Shown: positions 22,262 to 32,940 of the stretch, one piece after another
Position numbering within the stretch: the first letter of the stretch is position 1
Layout: every line of letters begins with the position of its first letter
Assembly (NCBI RefSeq): GCF_024139115.2
Contig: NC_085139.1
Span: 249,111,236-249,175,235 of the forward strand
Direction: 5' to 3'
Origin: Armigeres subalbatus
Lineage: Eukaryota > Arthropoda > Insecta > Diptera > Culicidae
DNA length: 64,000 bases
The notes under the pieces: generated by a model
What the model saw: the letters and a program-made list of their open reading frames with translations, nothing else
What the model was told of the DNA's origin: nothing
Databases searched by the model: none
Position numbers and translations under genes: made by a program

Positions 22262-23520
22262 TTCATTCATGATAACTCAAGAATTGCTGATGGTTCTCGC
22301 ATTAACGGATCCACTGGCTTCGGTGTTTTCAATGTACGTTAAACCATCTTCCGAAAACTTCAGGAAACGTGTTCGGTTTATGTTGCTGAGCTGGCAGCAA
22401 TTTACTTCGCTTTAAGGATAATTTCCAATCCGGCCGTAAACCATTATTTCATCTTCTCGGATAGTCTTAGTTCTATCGAGGCACTCCGGTCGATGAAACC
22501 TGTTAAGCACGTATCTTACTTTCTTACAAACATAATAGAGCAGATGCGTGTTTTTGTCGAAAGATCATTCAAGATTACCTTTGTTTGGGTCCCTTCTCAC
22601 TGCTCAATCTATGGCAATGAGAAGGCAGACTCGCTGGCAAAGGTGGGCGCACAGGAAGGTGAGGTTTATGATAGACAACTCTCGAACAACGAGTTTTTCC
22701 CATTAGTCCGTCAGAGTACTCTTCAGAGTTGGCAAAGGAATTGGATACACAACGAACTTGGATGGTGGCTATTTTCTATAGTTCCTAAAGTTTCTGGGCG
22801 AGCGAGGTTCAGAGGTGAGGACTTAAGTCGAGGCTTCATTCGCACGATGTCAAGGCTTATGTCCAATCAATATTCACTAAACGTACATCTGTACAGAATA
22901 AACCATGTCGATAGCAACTTATGTAGGTGCGGAGCCGATTATGATGACATCGATCACGTAGTTTGTTTCTGCTCGGAAAATGACGCTTCCAGAGAGCGAC
23001 TATTAGATACCCTTGTGGCCCGAGGTAAACAACCCTTCAGGGAAGTTCGAGGTGTTTTGGGAGATCGTGATGTAGTCTATATGCAGGCCATTTATGGTTT
23101 TATTTGTTCTTCTGACATCAAAATCTAATACTTTGTTTTTTTTTTTCTTTCTTCAAAGTTTTTTTTAAGTCTCTGCCTGTCTGTTCCGTAGAGCTCCGTA
23201 GCTCTGGCCATCCGGAAGATGCTCCTAGTCGAACCATTCCTCGAGCACGACGTCACGACACATCGTCCCTGACGCCAACTGACCGGATGAGCACCTAACA
23301 TTCTTTGATTATGATGATTCCCTGATTTCCGAATCCTAATCCCCTTCCATCCTTGAACATTGTAAACCTATCATCGAGTCACCACGAGTACGTTGGCTTC
23401 TACTCCTCTGTTACTAACTTCATAATAAAATGATATTGATTGTACATATCACAAAGAACCACGTAAAGTGTGATACACGCCTGAGCCTACCAAATAAACG
23501 AAATTGGAAACAAAAAAATA
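22262..23520 (+). mobile_element. 5'-truncated LINE fragment (RNase H, 3' UTR, A-rich end)
   Basis: Comprises the RNase H region of a non-LTR retrotransposon, its C-terminal cysteine motif, a 390-base 3' UTR and an A-rich 3' end near 23505-23520 (GGAAACAAAAAAATAA). RNase H downstream of RT is typical of I, R1, LOA and related clades. The exact clade cannot be set without the RT. Confidence 0.75.
22289..23128 (+). pseudogene. LINE ORF2 C-terminus: RNase H + CCHC-like motif
   Basis: Reading in the frame of the ATG at 22493 and back to 22289 gives an RNase H fold with its acidic set in order: D in DGSRINGSTG (22289), E in AELAAIYFAL, D in FIFSDS, then the WVPSHCSIYGNEKADSLAK block holding the last His and Asp. 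A TAA at 22340-22342 interrupts the frame early in the domain, so the copy is dead. Downstream, residues of the form LCRCGADYDDIDHVVCFC make the C-terminal zinc-knuckle-like motif common in I/R1/LOA ORF2 proteins. The frame ends at 23128. In an active element RNase H would remove RNA from the cDNA hybrid. Everything upstream (EN, RT) is missing. Confidence 0.8.
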
Positions 23521-23801
23521 ACCCAAGAATTCCCTGAAGTATAGGCCTTATAGCCTATACGTATAACGAAAGACCAATTAGTGCCTTGAAGAAATGAAAC
23601 ATGCTCATGAATCAAATTGGTTTCTGTTTCATTCCAAGAAATCCAAGAAGTTCAAGAATTGGAGTACAGGCCTTAAAGTCAATACACGTTACGGGAAATC
23701 TATCAGCTCCTTACATATTCTTTATTTAAATTAAATTCTATACGAATAGACCTTTCCGGTCAAAAAATTTTGTTTGGTTAATCGATTCTTTAATTTATTT
23801 A
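23521..23801. repeat. Degenerate ~150-base repeat flanking the RTE insertion (left)
   Basis: Phrases such as 'aagaattggagtacaggcctta' and 'cgaaagaccaattagtgcc' recur loosely at 23525-23720 and again right of the RTE element at 27385-27480. The RTE copy therefore landed in an older degenerate repeat. Confidence 0.5.
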
Positions 23802-23831
23802 AGATCAACTCTCCATTTTATTTATTTATCA

Positions 23832-25751
23832 TCAGACTAAGGCCGGAGTGGCCTGTGCTGCACATAAAAGACTTCTCCATTCAGCTCGGTTCATGGCTGC
23901 ACTTCGCCAACCACGCAGTCTGCGGAGGGTCCGCAAGTCGTCCTCCACCTGATCGATCCACCTTGCCCGCTGTGCACCTCGCCTTCTTGTTCCCGTCGGA
24001 TCGTTGTCGAGAACCATTTTCACCGGATTACTGTCCGACATTCTGGCTACGTGCCCGGCCCACCGCAGTCTTCCGATTTTCGCGGTGTGAACGATGGATG
24101 GTTCTCCCAACAGCTGATGCAACTCGTGGTTCATTCGCCTCCTCCACGTACCGTCCGCCATCTGCACCCCACCATAGATGGTACGCAACACTTTCCTTTC
24201 GAAAACTCCCAGTGCGCGATGGTCCTCCACGAGCATCGTCCAGGTCTCGTGTCCGTAGAGAACTACCGGTCTTATAAGCGTTTTGTAGATAGTCAGTTTG
24301 GTACGGCGGCGAACTCTATTCGATCGGAGCGTCTTGCGGAGTCCAAAGTACGTACGATTTCCAGCCACTATGCGTCTCCGAATTTCTCTGCTGGTATCGT
24401 TATCGGCGGTCACCAGTGAGCCCAAGTACACGAATTCTTCAACCACCTCGATTTCGTCACCACCGATACAAACTCGTGGTGGGTGGCTCACATTGACCTC
24501 TCTTGAGCCTCTTCCTATCATGTACTTCGTCTTCGACGTGTTGAGTCCAATCCGTTTAGCTTCGCTTTTCAGTCTGATGTAGGCTTCCTCCATCCTCTCA
24601 AAGTTACGTGCCATGATATCAATGTCGTCGGCGAAACCAAATAACTGGACGGACTTCGTGAAAATCGTACCACTCGTGTCAATCCCTGCCCTTCGTATTA
24701 CTCCCTCTAAAGCGATGTTGAATAGCAGACACGAAAGATCATCACCTTGCCGTAACCCTCTACGCGTTTCGAAGGGACTCGAGAATGCCCCTGAAACTCG
24801 AACTACGCACATCACCCGATCCATCGTCGCCTTGATGAACCGTATCAGTTTATCCGGAAATCCGTTTTCGTGCATTAGCTGCCATAGCTGGTCCCGATCG
24901 ATTGTATCATATGCGGCTTTGAAGTCGATAAATAGATGATGTGTGGGCACGTTGTATTCGCGGCATTTCTGCAATACCTGACGTATGGCGAACACCTGGT
25001 CTGTGGTAGAGCGTTCACCCATAAATCCCGCCTGGTACTGCCCCACGAACTCTCTTGCAATTGGTGTTAGTCGACGGCATAAAATTTGGGAGAGTACCTT
25101 GTAGGCGGCGTTCAGCAATGTGATTGCGCGGTAGTTACTACAATCCAGCTTATCGCCCTTTTTGTAGATGGGACACACGACACCTTCCATCCACTCCTGC
25201 GACAGAACCTCATCCTCCCAAACCTTGGTAATCACCCAGTGCAGCGCTCTAGCCAGTGCTTCACCACCGTGTTTAAACAGCTCTCCTGGTAGTTGGTCAA
25301 CTCCAGGGGCTTTGTTGTTTTTCAGCCGACCGATCTCCTCCTGGATTTCCTGGAGATTCGGAGCCGGAAGTCGCATGTCCTGCGCGCGTGCTCCTAGGTT
25401 CATTACCATACCGCCACCGTTGTCTGCCATATCGCCATTCAGGTGCTCTTCGTAGTGCTGCCGCCACCTTTGGATCAACTCACGCTCGTTCGTAAGAAGG
25501 TTCCCGTTTATGTCCTTACACATTTCGGGCTGTGGCACGTGGCCCTTACGTGAACAGTTCAACTTCTCATAGAACTTTCGTGCGTTATTAGCGCGGTACA
25601 GTTCCTCCGTCTCCTCACGGTCTCGATCTTCCTGCTGGCGCTTTTCCTCCGGAAATCGAGTTTTGTCTGTTCCGCGTCCGTTTGTATCGTGCCTCGTTCG
25701 CCCTCGTGCGCTGTTGCAGCAATCTCGCCCATGCTGCATTCTTCTCCTCAA
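23832..25751 (-). pseudogene. RTE reverse transcriptase domain (3' part of EN-RT ORF)
   Basis: An open frame of 639 codons overlapping the endonuclease frame by 137 bases. Genuine homology starts near residue 28, after the frameshift. RT motifs: VCPIYKKGDKLDCSNYRAI near 192, GFMGERSTTDQVF near 242, FIDFKAAYDTIDRD near 274 (first catalytic Asp), RRGLRQGDDLSCLLFN near 330 and FGFADDIDIM near 371 (catalytic Asp pair, FADD variant). The C-terminal GRLRWAGHVARM and QRARWIDQVEDD blocks (near 560 and 594) are usual in RTE/BovB-type proteins. No stop interrupts it. The RT would copy element RNA at the nicked target. A second copy of this half lies at 34222-35897. Confidence 0.92.
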
Positions 25752-26865
25752 CTAACTGCTCACATTCGCCGTCATACCAGTCGTTTCTCTGATCCGGAGC
25801 CACCGTGCCTAGTGCAGCGGTTGCGGTGCTTCCAATGGCGGATCGAATATCTCTCCAGCCATCTTCAAGAGATGCTGCGCCTAGCTGCTCTTCCGTTGGG
25901 AGTGCCACTTCCAGCTGCTGCGCGTAGTCTTGGGCTAGTCTACCGTCTTGTAGCCGCCCAATGTTAAGCCGCGGCGGACGACTCCGACGCGTGTTGATCA
26001 CCGTCGAGAGTTTTGAGCGCAGACATACTGCGACGAGGTAGTGGTCGGATTCAATATTCGCACTGCGGTAAGTGCGTACGTTCGTGATGTCGGAGAAGAA
26101 TTTACCGTCGATTAGAACGTGGTCGATTTGGTTTTCCGTTACTTGGTTAGGTGATTTCCATGTGGCCTTGTGGATATTCTTACGGGGGAAGAAAGTGCTT
26201 CGGACTACCATTCCGCGGGAGGCTGCAAAGTTTATGCATCGTTGGCCGTTTTCGTTCGATACGGTATGCAGACTATCCGGTCCGATGACCGGTCTATACA
26301 TTTCCTCCCTTCCTACCTGAGCGTTCATGTCACCGATGACGATTTTGACGTGCCGCAGTGGGCATCCATCGTATGTCTGCTCCAACTGCGCATAGAACGC
26401 TTCTTTCTCGTCGTCGGATCTCCCTTCGTGTGGGCAGTGCACGTTGATGATGCTATAGTTGAAGAAACGGCCTTTTATCCTCAGCTTGCACATCCTTGCG
26501 TTGATTGGCTGCCACCCAATCACGCGTTGGCGCATCTTTCCCAGCACTATGAAGCCGGTTCCCAGCTCGTTGGTGGTGCCACAGCTTTGGTAGAAGGTAG
26601 CCGCTCGATGCCCGCTTTTCCACACTTTCTGTCCTGTCCAGCAGATTTCCTGCAGCGCTACGACATCGAAGTTGCGGGGATGTAATTCATCGTAGATTAT
26701 CCTATCGCAACCTGCAAAGCCTAGCGACTTGCAGTTCCATGTTCCAAGCTTCCAATCGTGATCCTTTATTCGTCGCCTAAGTCGTTGCCGATTGTATCGA
26801 GTCGTATTATCTTCTATGTCGTTCGTAATAATTGTTTTTAAAGGCGGCTTATTGGGCCTGCGCAA
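25615..26865 (-). pseudogene. RTE endonuclease domain (5' part of EN-RT ORF)
   Basis: The reading frame is about 416 codons. Endonuclease/exonuclease/phosphatase-fold motifs appear in order: LGTWN near residue 40, VVALQEICW near 68 (catalytic Glu), NVHCPHEG near 140, IGDMNAQVG near 177 (Asp/Asn pair), QIDHVLIDG near 246 and ESDHYLV near 272 (Asp-His). This enzyme would nick chromosomal DNA to prime reverse transcription. The frame begins with a non-ATG codon (TTG at 26865). An in-frame stop lies about 45 bases upstream, and no ATG occurs between it and the EN motifs, so the true start is lost or lies in another frame. After residue about 400 (near 25665) the frame diverges and ends at 25615, because a one-base change shifts the RT part into another frame. 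Confidence 0.88.
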
Positions 26866-27134
26866 ACCTCCTGTCTCGTCGGAGGGCCGTCGTGTCAGGG
26901 CTGTTTAGCGTCCCACCTAACACCAGGACTTGGGCTTGTGCGCTTTGAGCGGCACACGGTCGCTTTGGCGGAGCCTACTTGCGGATACATGCAGCTTTTT
27001 ATAGAGGTTTAACAGGGCCCACTGTCAAACCCCACCACATCCTAGGCAGGCGCCACAACTCGCAGATGGCCTGGGGAGGGATCGTCAAGCCCTTGGACAT
27101 AGTCCCTGCTGCCCGTGATCAGATCAACTCTCCA

Positions 27135-27500
27135 ACAAGTATTAAAAAAACTAAAATCAGAAAAATGCTGTTTTTCAAGTTTGGCCTAGCATTTGCCCGA
27201 TCTGAAACCAACATCCGTTCAATTCTTCAGGCTGGATCATATGTGAAGCACTTTTTCATCTTTTGGTTTCAATTTCTAAAAGGTTAAAAATATGTGAGTT
27301 CTTGGGAACAGTTGACCTTAAATAAGTCAAAGAATCGACTGAAGCAATAAAAACGACACACAAGGAAAGATCAATTGAATTACTGTTCCATTCCAAGCCA
27401 AAATTTTCTAGAATTGGTCTAAACAGGTCTAAAGGCCAATACGCATAACGAAAGATCTATTTGCATCTTTCAGAAATGAACATGCGGTTAGTGATCTTCT
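27135..27500. other. Right flank of RTE insertion
   Basis: AT-rich sequence containing the other half of the degenerate ~150-base repeat (27385-27480). No gene. Confidence 0.45.
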
Positions 27501-27501
27501 A

Positions 27502-27601
27502 ATTAGCATTACATATATCACTGGGACATTACCGACTCGCAGCTTAGTACTCATCAAGCACATTCACAGTTATTAACTTCGAGTTTTCTAAGCCAAGCTA
27601 T
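27502..27601 (-). mobile_element. Feilai-like SINE, 3' half (split by insertion)
   Basis: On the minus strand this is the 3' end of the SINE (body to GGCATTAC-equivalent, tail eroded). It stops at 27601 with a 22-base segment that is repeated at 28457-28478, where the 5' half of the SINE resumes. Confidence 0.8.
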
Positions 27602-28456
27602 TGAGTTCAGTGCGTGATTTCTCTTGTTTCGGGCAGCAGAACGATCGCGCGATCGATCGAAATATTGTGTTCTGCATTCACGGACGGTAATAAAAATCAT
27701 TTCAGTGCCGATCGTCGAAATTAAGTTTTGCTTTGTGCGGAAAGCAAAACGATCGACTGGTCACCGAAATTTTGTTCTGCTTTGTGCGAGTGAATAGCAG
27801 AACTATCGCGCGATCGGCCGAAATATTGTGTTCTGCATTGCGTGGCCGGTAATAAGAGTAGCCATCGAACAAGTAAGTGCAGTGCGTGTTTTAGTCGTCG
27901 GGAAAGAAATAAAATATCTATCTTGTTTTCGGTGGCTCATGCGCATGTCGCGTGCGGTCGAAAAAAGCGCGTTCTTCAATAGTTTGCTGTAGCCATCGAG
28001 CAAGTGAGTACAGAGTGCTGCGCTTCCGTGCGTCGTCCAAAACGCGAATCTCCTCAGTTTTCATATGCCACCGGGCGTGCATGTTTTAACTTTTAACTCT
28101 CATTAGTGTTATTTCCCATCCCATAGATCGTATCGCTTACCAAAGTGAATCCAGATAAATTATCTTTTGCAACTAAAATGATATCCTATTCCAAGACAAT
28201 GGTGGAGATGCAGAGGTATACTCGGTCTCTAGTAACAACGAGAGTCGGACTAACAATCCTTCCCTTCCTATATGACCGTAACGACGTGGCCGGCGCCGTT
28301 ATTGACTTTAAATATTTGAGCTTCCGAAACGTGTACATTGAGCTAATCCCAAGCCCCATTCATTGTGTTCTCTGTACAATTTCGCAAGTTCAGTCAATCA
28401 CGGAGTAGCAACTACGAATTGTGCGGTCATAATGCTCATCCTCATGCTCATGTTCA
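27602..28456 (+). mobile_element. 855-bp retroposon inserted in a SINE, 22-bp TSD
   Basis: Inserted between 27580-27601 and 28457-28478, a 22-base direct repeat with one mismatch (CGAGTTTTCTAAGCC shared). The 5' half carries a tandemly repeated GC-rich leader (AGAACGATCGCGCGATCG and GAAATATTGTGTTCTGCATT, at about 27640-27690 and 27800-27855). The 3' half (about 28190-28440) resembles the tail of the tRNA-headed SINE at 2041-2660. It ends in a CTCATG-type simple repeat. Frames of up to 87 codons have no recognised domain. It looks like an internally deleted, non-autonomous LINE. Confidence 0.8.
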
Positions 28457-28605
28457 CGAGTTTTCTAAGCCGAGCTATCATTTTTGCATTCGTATGTGAG
28501 GCTGGCCGATAATACGTTCATGCCAAGGGATGTTGAGAAAACTTCCAACCCGAAAGTTTCCTAGACCAGATCGGAAATCGAACCCAGCCACCTTCAGCCA
28601 CCTGT
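28457..28605 (-). mobile_element. Feilai-like SINE, 5' half (split by insertion)
   Basis: Continuation of 27502-27601: minus-strand tRNA-like head with B-box-like GGTTCGATTTCCGATC near 28565-28580. The A box side is lost near 28605. Confidence 0.8.
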
Positions 28606-29190
28606 TGAACGGTTATCCAATTATATTGAAAAACAACACAATCAACATAAACGATTTAGAAATGGTAGCAGCTCTGAAGGAGGTCAATACCTATACTTCA
28701 GAGAATTTTTATATGAACTGGGATGCAATAAATGTTGAAGGAATATCCATTTTTATTCTATAGGTAGGGACGAGTCCATTCATATTATTCGTAAAAACTG
28801 GGGAATGGTACTTTGTTTTTTTGTTTGCTCGAAAGAAGCTTAGGAAACGAAAAGATTGTGAACCATTGTATTCTAACGACGGAGGTCACAATGTCGAGCA
28901 GAATCATAACTCTTAGTCGTTTGATCGAACTCAATAAAAGAGTTCCCCCCTCTAAAACAAAAAAAATTTCTCGCTATGCCACTAATTCACCAGATATGGT
29001 ATCTTTTTTTAAAGAAATCTGATTTTATTACTGATGACAGATATTTTGATGTAATGTGCTATCAGATGGTGCGATACGTTGATTAGCATTGCATTCCTGG
29101 CAATGTCTTAGCCAACATTGAACCATTTCACATAGAAAAGCTAGAATTATCAGCGAACATCTTTTTACATAACTAGTACCAAACCAGAAA
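28606..29190. other. AT-rich spacer, nothing recognised
   Basis: No repeats, RNA genes or coding motifs that I can support. Confidence 0.4.
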
Positions 29191-29905
29191 ATCTTCCTGA
29201 TACCATTTTTAAGAAACCACTTTCTGAAAAACGGAATTCCGGAAAATTCATTTCTGGAAACTTCTCCATTATCGATTCTTTCTACAGGAATTCTTAGGAA
29301 CTACTCTCAAAGAAGGTTAAAGAAAAAACTTCCTTTTTCCTTAATTCTGTGCAAATCCTGCCCCAGGAATTCTGCGAAACTCATACTAGAACATAGGGTT
29401 TTTCCCGCCTTATGAATTATGGGGAATCCCTTCCCAGTAGTTCTGATTATGTACCCTGTACACCTTCAGATATCATGGAGAATTCTTCCTCCAAGGATTT
29501 TTGGGAACTTTGGACTCCATCAGACTGTAATTTTTCTTGAATTCCGTACAAATTCTTCCTCAGGAATTCTAGAAAATTCCTGCTCCATAAATTCTGGGAA
29601 ATTGATTTTTCAATTTTCTTGGTTTTCCCATATCCAAAAATTCCTCCCTCAGGAGTTCTAAGGCCTAATTATGGGAAATTATTCCATAAAAAAATTAAAG
29701 GACTACGGCCTACCTTCTCACCTCAAAGCTCAAACCAAGTATTCCTTTTTCTTAAATTTCTGTAAAAATCTCCCACCAAAATATGTCGAAGGAATTCTTC
29801 TTTAGGAATTATAGGAGCTCGATATACAAGAATTGTGATATATTTCTGCTTTAGAATTTTCAGAGACTTTCGTCTTCAGAAGTCGGAAAATTTCATCCTA
29901 CAAAA
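29191..29905. repeat. Degenerate GGAATTCT..GGAAATT array (left part)
   Basis: Units of roughly 22-25 bases with the theme 'ttctgggaaattcttcctcaggaattct' recur loosely and continue at 30770-31340. The theme resembles the GAATTTCC/GGAAATTC dyad arrays elsewhere in the window. A frame of 80 codons at 29419-29661 is repeat-derived. Confidence 0.6.
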
Positions 29906-30775
29906 ATTGAAACGGTGCCAGCGAAAGTAGTATATGTTACATTAAGTAAATATTACAGGAGATGCATTTTTCTGAAAACTTCGAAAAAAAATCCAAACTT
30001 GCAATTTTCTGTATCTCAACTGTTCCAACGTGTTATGAGTGATGTGCCTCATTACTACATGAGAAACATTCGAAGTTTGTTGGCAAATTTTAAGTTTGTA
30101 GGAAAGAAAATGAAATTTTCTTTTTAATATGCTGACTTTAGTGTGTAGAACTGTACATGTACCACTTTTCCTAGCAACGGAATTGTCATTGTGATTTATA
30201 CCAGAAATAAAAAAGTGCATATCTCCAGATTTAGTTGTCAAAAATCACTTTTTTGTTATTCCCTTACTAGATCTTTGCTAATAGAAGCCGTTGGTGTAAA
30301 AAACACAAAATCGACAAAACTGCCCTTGTCATAAGACGAGTTTATACAACCCCATTGAATTCCACCACTTAATTATATCTTGACAGATACGTATTTCGAC
30401 CTCAACAGTAAGGCCGTCTTCAGTGTCTCGTACTTGACTCGTCTTGAAGAAAATGATCGCAGCTTACACTATTTATACTATGCGTAGGTATAATAATTTA
30501 TCTAGGTACTTATCTAGTTACATTTACTACGGTGCTTACTTCTAGTAAGTAGAGTCAAGTCGAGTCAAGTACGAGACACTAGGCCGTCTACTGTTGAGGT
30601 CGAAATACGTATCTGTCAAGATACAATTAAATGGTGGAATTCAATGGGATTGTATAAACTCGTCTTATGACAAAAGAAGACATTCCACCAAAAAGCTCAA
30701 AATAATTTTCTTATCGACAAAACTGGATTATTAACCACTTTCGCTGGCACCGGTTCAATTTTTGCTAAGGAAATT
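29890..30775. mobile_element. Fold-back element with ~45-bp inverted ends
   Basis: The left arm around 29904-29933 (AAAATTGAAACGGTGCCAGC, then GAAAGT) is mirrored at 30735-30763 (ACTTTCGCTGGCACCGGTTC, then AATTTTT). Similarity extends outward into 'ggaaaatttc'. The interior is non-coding and is itself interrupted by the insertion at 30323-30712. Confidence 0.7.
30323..30712 (+). mobile_element. Palindromic retroposon-like insertion, 13-bp TSD
   Basis: Flanked by the perfect direct repeat ATCGACAAAACTG at 30310-30322 and 30713-30725. Its first 110 or so bases (from TTGTCATAAGACGAG at 30326) are the inverse of 30565-30673 (ending CTCGTCTTATGACAA), so the transcript would fold into a long hairpin. 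A 39-base AT-rich tail follows. Text resembling that tail occurs at about 55855-55895 without the palindrome. Non-coding. Confidence 0.75.
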
Positions 30776-31345
30776 TTCCGGAATACTCATTACATACAAT
30801 AAATTTTGGGGAAAGGCCCCTCCAAAAGATCATGGCAATCAATCGTGCTAGTATTTCAAGAAATCCCTTACCCAGAAATTAAGAGGAATTTCTCCTTCAA
30901 GAATTTGGAAAAATATATCTTCGAATTTCGCACCACAGGCCAGATAATTATTTTCTCTGATAACTCTAAGGAATTTCTCCCTCACGAATTATGAAGAAAT
31001 ATTCTTCTATAAATAAATAGGAAATTACTCCGCCTTGATTTCTAAAAATTTTCTTACACAATAATTACTTTGAAACTCATTTTTTTTTTAGTCTTTATTT
31101 AAGTGATTTTTCTTAATATCTAAAGATTTCATCACTGCTTTGAAACTCTAGAATTCTACGGGGTTTTATTCTAACAGATTTTTTATTCACTACAAGAATT
31201 TCTTACCTAGGAGTTTTAGGGATTCCCTTATCCAGAAGTTCTGAGGAATGAATAATACGTATCTTAGATTTTCTGGATAAGAAACACATGGAAAAATACC
31301 CAGGAAATGTCTGTAGGATTCTCACGTATGTCCTGCTGGAATTTT
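30776..31345. repeat. Degenerate GGAATTTCT array (right part)
   Basis: Continuation of the array at 29191-29905 beyond the fold-back element ('aaggaatttctccctcacgaatt' theme). No coding region. Confidence 0.55.
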
Positions 31346-31362
31346 CTCATCTGAACTTTTTG

Positions 31363-31555
31363 GTTGGCATTACATTTCCCATTTGAAAATTGCCATGTCG
31401 CAGCTTAGTGTTTATTAAGAACTTTCACAGTTATTAATTGTGAGGTCTCTAAGTAGACTAAGTAAACTTACACGATTATCCTCATAGGCACAGGGAAGTA
31501 CCAAAAAACTTACACCGTACCATGCTTAGCCTTGCTTTGTAGCCGTCAGGCTACG
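31363..31555 (-). mobile_element. Old Feilai-like SINE, minus strand
   Basis: Strongly diverged: 'ttggcattacatttcccattt', 'gtcgcagcttagtgtttatt' and 'accatgcttagccttgctttg' align with the SINE body and head on the minus strand. Both pol III boxes are degraded. Confidence 0.7.
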
Positions 31556-31860
31556 GAAGCCATAATTCAGATGTTTTGCTAGTGTTCTCACAAGGAATTA
31601 CAAACCCTCCTGGACGAACTATTGTAGAATTCATGAAGAAAATTCAAGAAAAAATTCTGAAGAAATCGCTGGAGGAAACCGTAAAGAAATTACTGACAAA
31701 GTGTGTAAGAATTTTGAAGGATCCTTAGATAATTCTTCTCATGGTATTCCCGAAAGAGTACTTTACAGCGTATATACAATATAAATTATACTTATTGCGA
31801 TTAGGGCACGAAAAGCAAATTTTAAAAAAAGGTATTTTTGTCACCCACCGAAGAAAAGTT
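31556..31860. other. AT-rich spacer
   Basis: Nothing recognised in this 300-base stretch. Confidence 0.4.
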
Positions 31861-31869
31861 TGAAGAATA

Positions 31870-31999
31870 ATTTTCAACCACGCCGATCTGAGCCGCCGCC
31901 GAGAGCAATCGCGGCGTGGCGCCGGCTAAGCCGCCGCCGCTGTTAGCAAATTGCGGTCACGCCGCCGCTGGCTCAAAGTTGATCGGTGCACAGGTATAA
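31870..31999. mobile_element. Solo hAT-like end with GCC-rich subterminal repeats
   Basis: Dense GCCGCCGCC/GGCGGCG motifs (31878-31975) run up to GATCGGTGCACAGGTATA, a diverged version of the GCGCACACCTCTA terminus at 8743. Only one end is present. Confidence 0.45.
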
Positions 32000-32049
32000 A
32001 TAACAGAATTAACTATTATTTAGCCAATTTCTCCTGCTCGGAAAATTAA

Positions 32050-32320
32050 TGCGGTAAGACGCGCGGCTACAAAGCAAGACCATGCTGAGGGTGGCTGGGT
32101 TCGATTCCCGGTGCCGGTCTAGGCAATTTTCGGGAAATTGTCTCGACTTCCCTGGGCATAAAAGTATCATCGTGTTAGCCTCATGATATACGAATGCAAA
32201 AATGGTAACTTGGCTTAGAAACCTCGCAGTTAATAACTGTGGAAGTGCTTAGTGAACACTAAGCTGCGAGGCGGCAATATCCCAGTGGGAGATGTAATGC
32301 CAATGAAGAAGAAGAGAAGA
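32050..32320 (+). mobile_element. Feilai-like SINE, plus strand
   Basis: Starts within the A box (GCGGTAAGACGCGCGGC at 32051), has an intact B box (GGTTCGATTCCCGGT) and the full body, and ends in GAAGAAGAAGAGAAG. The first 15 or so bases of the head are missing. An 11-base deletion of 'ggattgg' type follows 'aattttcg' relative to the 21743 copy. Confidence 0.88.
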
Positions 32321-32940
32321 AAGTTAAAAAATACTAATTTTCTGTGAATTTTCACATTTTTTCTAAACAATGTACAAACTAGGGGAACGGTTCGGCACTT
32401 CATCGCATAGCTCCAATTTCCATCCCATCGAAAACAAAGCAATAAAAAGGAATTTTGTTGGTATCTCATTTTTGTGATTTTTTTCACCAGTGAGCACGCG
32501 TGTTAGCAAAAAGAAGCGACGAGATTGGTGTCATATTTCTTTGTTTTGCGATGAGATGAATATATGTACAGTGAAATGAAAAACGGAACAGTTCTCCTTT
32601 ATCAACATATCACCACAAAGCTCGAGAACCAAAGTGTTTTGATGCTGTAGTCTACCCAATTTTGACCAAAATGTCACCTACACCTTCTGCTTCTAACCAC
32701 CTTATTTAACCTTAGTAAGATGTTGGGGTCAATATTAACCAAAACGAAACTTCAAAGTAGAATAACTTTTTACCTGATAATCCGATCGTTCTGAAATTTC
32801 TTGACTTTTAATATTTTGTGGAAATGAAGCATCTGACATGAAAAAAGTATTTTAAGGTGCAACAGGAACGACCCCACAAAAAAGTTACGAATAAGATGTT
32901 AGGGTCATATTGACCCAGAAATGTAAATGCTTATAAAACA
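32321..32940. other. AT-rich sequence with 'ggtcaatattaacc' phrases
   Basis: The phrases 'gttggggtcaatattaacc' (32722) and 'gttagggtcatattgaccc' (32898) form a loose pair about 175 bases apart. This is probably the 5' part of the satellite-bearing repeat that follows. No gene. Confidence 0.4.

Larger units (their letters stand above)
23816..27120 (-). mobile_element. RTE-clade non-LTR retrotransposon, full length, 14-bp TSD
   Basis: 3,305 bases, minus strand. The perfect repeat AGATCAACTCTCCA lies at 23802-23815 and 27121-27134. From 5' to 3' it has a leader of about 250 bases (26866-27120), an apurinic-type endonuclease, a reverse transcriptase and a very short 3' end in which three stop codons run straight into a TAAA-type tail (TGATGATAAATAAATAAAA). 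A short 3' UTR with a simple repeat tail and no RNase H is typical of the RTE clade, which includes mosquito JAM1. One frameshift separates EN from RT, so this copy is probably not autonomous. Confidence 0.9.

Noticed and set aside
23774..26685. Plus-strand frames of 60-170 codons over the RTE element
   Set aside because: Shadows of the minus-strand EN-RT coding sequence. No domains on the plus strand.
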